DNA from: Cytophagales bacterium
Lineage (GTDB): Bacteria; Bacteroidota; Bacteroidia; Cytophagales; Thermoflexibacteraceae
NCBI GenBank assembly: GCA_013298985.1
Contig: JAAFJS010000005.1
Coordinates: forward strand, 1-64,000
Direction of reading: 5' to 3'
Length of the DNA: 64,000 nucleotides
Of this stretch, positions 60,305 to 64,000 are shown in pieces; position 1 is the stretch's first letter; each line of letters starts with the position of its first letter. A program made the translations under genes and the position numbers. The notes beneath the pieces are model-generated. The model made no database searches. It was not told where the DNA came from and was given only the letters and a program-made list of their open reading frames with translations.

Positions 60305-61495
60305 TTATTGCCCTTGCGCCAAAGGAACTTTGATGGGAACTAAAAGCCCATCATCACTGCTACCACACGCTCCCTGCGAATCTCCATGCGCCAAGTGTGC
60401 CTGCAAAGCAGATTTGGAAACGGTAATCGTTTTGCTATTGGCTGGATTTCCTGGTGGCTTATGGCAGATAACTACCTTGTCTTTGTCCGTTTCAAGGATT
60501 TTACCAAACTGTATCTTAATGTATATCAGGACAGTAGCCGAAATAGAAATATTGGTTTTCAAATCTACGGTACACTTGGTTTTATAGAATTTAATCTTGC
60601 CTTTGAGCAAATCGCTAAATGTTCCAAAAATGGTAATGAGTTGCCTTCCACTCGCCGCCCAAATAAAACAACCGCCAGTTTGCTTTGCCATATCGCCCAG
60701 CACGCCTAAGTTTACCTCTTTCCCCAGCGCGACAATGTGTATTTTTACCTTTTTGCTTTTTGCTAAATCAATGATGGCTTTGATAGTTACGCCGCCTTCT
60801 GTGTCTTCGCCGTCAGTAAAGACGACCACTGATTTGTTGGCGTTTTTGATGTCTTTGTCCACATAGCCAATCATGGCATAAATGGCTTTGTATAAGGGAG
60901 TTGCGCCGCCTATTTTTGTCTTCAAATCGTCCAAAGTAGAGTAATACGATTTGCCGTTACTTGTAAAATTACCATAAACAGCCAAGTCAAAAGGAATCTT
61001 TCTATTATTTCCACTTGCAAAGGCAGACAATAGTACTGAATCTTTTTCTCCTAATGCGCCGCAGAAGATTTTGGCAGCTTCAATTCTCAGATTTTCGGGG
61101 TCAGTATCTGCGATGCTTCCGCTTTGGTCTAAGAGTAAGGTTGCCGCAAAATTATCAATTTTTGGACTTTCTGACTGCGACGTACCCTCTACGTTAAAAT
61201 CTAAACTTACGCCCTTCACATTGGTATCACCTAATTTGATGTCTTCATTTTTCAAGTTCGGGACTTCATTTCCAGAGCCGTTAAGCACTGCTACGTCGAC
61301 TTCAAATGTAACTTTTGTGCCATTTTTGTTCACAAAACGTGTATCTAAGACGATTCCGCAAGGGTCGCCATCTAAGTTGCGATTAGATTCTGTAGTTGGC
61401 GTAGTAGCATCATCATTAGCCTCTTTCTGCTGGCAGGCATTGAGGATAAAAACCGCAAGCAACAAAAAGGATAGTTTCTTCAACAGATTTTTCAT
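60305..61495 (-). CDS. von Willebrand factor A domain lipoprotein
   Basis: Lipobox FILNAC; AATLLLDQSGSIADTDPENLRIEAAK; VVVFTDGEDTEGG. Confidence 0.9.
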   Translation of the reverse strand: MKNLLKKLSFLLLAVFILNACQQKEANDDATTPTTESNRNLDGDPCGIVLDTRFVNKNGTKVTFEVDVAVLNGSGNEVPNLKNEDIKLGDTNVKGVSLDFNVEGTSQSESPKIDNFAATLLLDQSGSIADTDPENLRIEAAKIFCGALGEKDSVLLSAFASGNNRKIPFDLAVYGNFTSNGKSYYSTLDDLKTKIGGATPLYKAIYAMIGYVDKDIKNANKSVVVFTDGEDTEGGVTIKAIIDLAKSKKVKIHIVALGKEVNLGVLGDMAKQTGGCFIWAASGRQLITIFGTFSDLLKGKIKFYKTKCTVDLKTNISISATVLIYIKIQFGKILETDKDKVVICHKPPGNPANSKTITVSKSALQAHLAHGDSQGACGSSDDGLLVPIKVPLAQGQ

Positions 61496-61691
61496 CATAG
61501 TTTTGTTTCTTTTAATGTAAGATAATTAATTAATATGGGCAAACTAATGAGTGGTAACGTAAAAACAAGAATAATATTGTGTAGGATTTTCTATTTTTTT
61601 TGATGGTTTTTTGTAGGTCTAAGGTTTACGTTTTTTGTATTCAATCGTAGTTTATTTTACTTTTTCGTAGTTTAAAGCAATAAAAAAAACA

Positions 61692-64000
61692 CTACAATCG
61701 AATCCCCACCACTGTAATATCGTCGCGCTGAGGCTCGCCTTTTTGAAAACTGAGGAGAAAATTGCTAAGGATTTGTTTTTGTTCGTGCATCTCAAAGCCC
61801 GCGTTTTCAAAAAATAACTCTTTGAGTTTGGGCGTACCGATTTTATTTTTTTCAGGATTATTTTGGTCAGGAAAACCATCACTGCTGAGGTAAATACTGC
61901 TTCCTTTGTGCAAAAAAAGCTCTTTTTTACTGTATTTGAAATCTGCTTTTTTTCTGGAAACAATGCCAATGGACTTACTTTCGCCTTTCACTTCTTCGAG
62001 TTTGCCGATTTGTGGCACCAAATAGTACATAGACTGCCCCGCGCCCGCGAACAAAATGCGGAAAAAATCGCCATTGTCCGTATCCCTATCTATCACGCAC
62101 AGTGCCATGTCCATACCCACCTCATTGCCCACGTTATTTTCTTGATTTAGTGTGTTTTTGACCTCTTGGTCGAGCATATCCAGAATCAAATTTGGCTCTA
62201 AAATCGGTAACGTTTCTGTGATTTTGTCCAGCAAGCTATTTCCAATCATGCTCATAAACGCGCCCGAAACGCCATGCCCCGTACAATCCACCGCCGCAAT
62301 AATGGTCTGATTTCCCACCTGCTCTATCCAATAAAAATCACCAGAAACCACGTCTTTGGGCAAATAAAGTACAAAAAAGTCAGTAAAAATAGTCGATAAA
62401 AAATTTTCTTTGGGCAGAATCGCCTGCTGAATCGTTTGGGCAGCGCGTATGCTTTCATTGATTTTATTGTTTTGCAAAGCCAAAATCTTATTTTTCTCCT
62501 CAATATATCGCTGCTGCGCCTCCAATTCCTCGTTTTGCTGGGAAATAGAAAGGCTCTGCTTGGCAATCGTTTCGTTTCGCATAAACAATTCCTTGTTTTT
62601 CCGATAAGTAACATAAAGTCCGCCACCTACACCAAAAAAGAACAAAGTCCCCAGCACAATAATCGTCAAGCCGTACTTTTGCAGTCGATTGGCATTGTCT
62701 ATTTCCCGCGCCTGCTCCGCAATGAGTTCCTTGCTTCGCACATCTTGCTCTTTTTGAAATTGCATTTGCAGTTCCGTATTTTGAAGGCGCAACCTCTGCT
62801 GTTCATAATTTGACTTTTGGCGAAGCAAATCGAGCAAATGTTGTGCTTTTTCGTTTTCAAGAATCTTGTTGTTATAGGCAATAGACCTGATTTTTTGCTC
62901 TCCACGAAGAATCTCTATCTCCTTCATTTGCAGTTGGATAGAATCTTTTCGCTTCTCACTTTCGCGGGCTTGGCGGTCAGTTTCCTCCGTAAGCCTGCGA
63001 AAGCGCGAGGAGTTTTGCTCATCACTAACAATCTGTTGTTTGAGTTCCCCTTCCAGACTTTCCAGATAGACATTCCCGTCCATGATTTTCTGCGATTCTG
63101 CCCCGCGTTTTTTGTTCAGATTCACTTGCAATCTTTCTGCTTGTTTGCCATATTTTTGAGATTGATTGTCGTCATCATTTTTATACAGTAACTCCAATAT
63201 ACGATAGCTCGTTATCAAAATCTCTTCCGAATTTTCCGTACTTGCATTGATAATTGCCTGATTTACTGCATCTAACGCTTTTATCTGATTACCACTGATG
63301 TAGTGATTTGCTGCCAAATAATTATACGACTTTGCTATCTCAGCCTTATTGCCTCTTTGTTGATTGATTTTCAGGGCATTATTGAAAAACTCATCTGCTT
63401 TTTTGTGCGCTTTGAGGTTGGTGTAAGCCACACCTATATTCTCCAAGAAAATCACTGAACTGCTATCCGATAATTTTTCCTTGTTTTTTTGGTACAAACT
63501 CAATGACTTATTAAAATATTCTACCGATTGGAGCATATTGTTCATGCGCTTATACGTAAAGCCCAAGTTATTATAAACGGCTGATAAAGAGGCAATTTGG
63601 AGTGGATTTTCATAGAGTTTTGCTAATTCTAAGTAGCGTTGAGCCGCGCTTTTGAAGTTCCCATCTGCCACATCAATCTCCACCAACTGATTGAGAAAAT
63701 AAATGGATTGACTCACCTCACCTGCTTCTTTTTTGGCATCGAGTAAGGTTACAAATGACTTGTAGGCACTTTCTTTGTTGCCAAGCAGGAAGTCAATTTT
63801 AGCCAAATACTCCAATACTCGATTGGCTTTTTCGGTTTCGTAGCCTTTTTTATAAATGTTATAGGCAATCTTAAAATGCTCATTTGCTTTGAGATACGCC
63901 TTTTGTTGCTGGAAAAGAATGGCAATTTCTGTGATAATCTCTGCCGTTGCATTTTCATCATACAGATTTTCATAGCTTCGCTGGGCTTTGAGTAGCGTTT
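61692..64000 (-). CDS. TPR + TM + coiled coil + SpoIIE-type PP2C phosphatase; 5' end beyond window
   Basis: TPR repeats, DVVSGDFYWIEQVGNQTIIAAVDCTGHGVSGAFMSMIGNSLL, KGSSIYLSSDGFPDQ; reading frame stays open from 63815 to 64000 (LKAQRSYENLYDENATAEIITEIAILFQQQKAYLKANEHFKIAYNIYKKG). Confidence 0.9.
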   Translation of the reverse strand, partial: TLLKAQRSYENLYDENATAEIITEIAILFQQQKAYLKANEHFKIAYNIYKKGYETEKANRVLEYLAKIDFLLGNKESAYKSFVTLLDAKKEAGEVSQSIYFLNQLVEIDVADGNFKSAAQRYLELAKLYENPLQIASLSAVYNNLGFTYKRMNNMLQSVEYFNKSLSLYQKNKEKLSDSSSVIFLENIGVAYTNLKAHKKADEFFNNALKINQQRGNKAEIAKSYNYLAANHYISGNQIKALDAVNQAIINASTENSEEILITSYRILELLYKNDDDNQSQKYGKQAERLQVNLNKKRGAESQKIMDGNVYLESLEGELKQQIVSDEQNSSRFRRLTEETDRQARESEKRKDSIQLQMKEIEILRGEQKIRSIAYNNKILENEKAQHLLDLLRQKSNYEQQRLRLQNTELQMQFQKEQDVRSKELIAEQAREIDNANRLQKYGLTIIVLGTLFFFGVGGGLYVTYRKNKELFMRNETIAKQSLSISQQNEELEAQQRYIEEKNKILALQNNKINESIRAAQTIQQAILPKENFLSTIFTDFFVLYLPKDVVSGDFYWIEQVGNQTIIAAVDCTGHGVSGAFMSMIGNSLLDKITETLPILEPNLILDMLDQEVKNTLNQENNVGNEVGMDMALCVIDRDTDNGDFFRILFAGAGQSMYYLVPQIGKLEEVKGESKSIGIVSRKKADFKYSKKELFLHKGSSIYLSSDGFPDQNNPEKNKIGTPKLKELFFENAGFEMHEQKQILSNFLLSFQKGEPQRDDITVVGIRL

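Overview
AT-rich Bacteroidota (probably Cytophagales-like) chromosomal window. It carries about 40 supportable protein-coding genes: TonB-dependent receptors, a SusC/SusD/FecR/ECF-sigma locus, an O-antigen-polymerase-like protein, a Wzz/BY-kinase, an M16 peptidase, an S41 peptidase, Uma2 and PDDEXK_2 nucleases, three DinB-like proteins, ParA, a DNA methyltransferase with a C-terminal nuclease-like domain, an IS30-like element and a SpoIIE/TPR protein cut by the right edge. The most interesting signal is non-coding. At about 28537-28722 (minus strand) a circularly permuted tRNA-like module (T arm, acceptor 3' strand, 22-nt loop, acceptor 5' strand, D arm) is enclosed by a short helix in place of an anticodon arm and is followed by a strong intrinsic terminator. 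This architecture matches the tRNA-mimic module of bacterial Y RNAs (YrlA-type). A second, degenerate tRNA-like cloverleaf lies just beyond the terminator, and an uncharacterised co-oriented gene lies just upstream. Other notable signals: (i) partial 5' and 3' copies of the methyltransferase gene flanking the intact gene, among clusters of TTCAACGTTGAA repeats and a palindromic MITE-like element; (ii) three frame-breaking perfect or near-perfect tandem duplications (43, 127 and 50 bp) in unrelated genes, where removing one copy restores the ORF, suggesting uncollapsed assembly overlaps or real micro-duplications; (iii) a 16-bp GC-rich insertion breaking the IS30 transposase; (iv) three proteins sharing a CxxC...YCSxxCR zinc-finger motif, two of them membrane-anchored. 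All calls were made by reading the sequence; no searches or folding programs were run.
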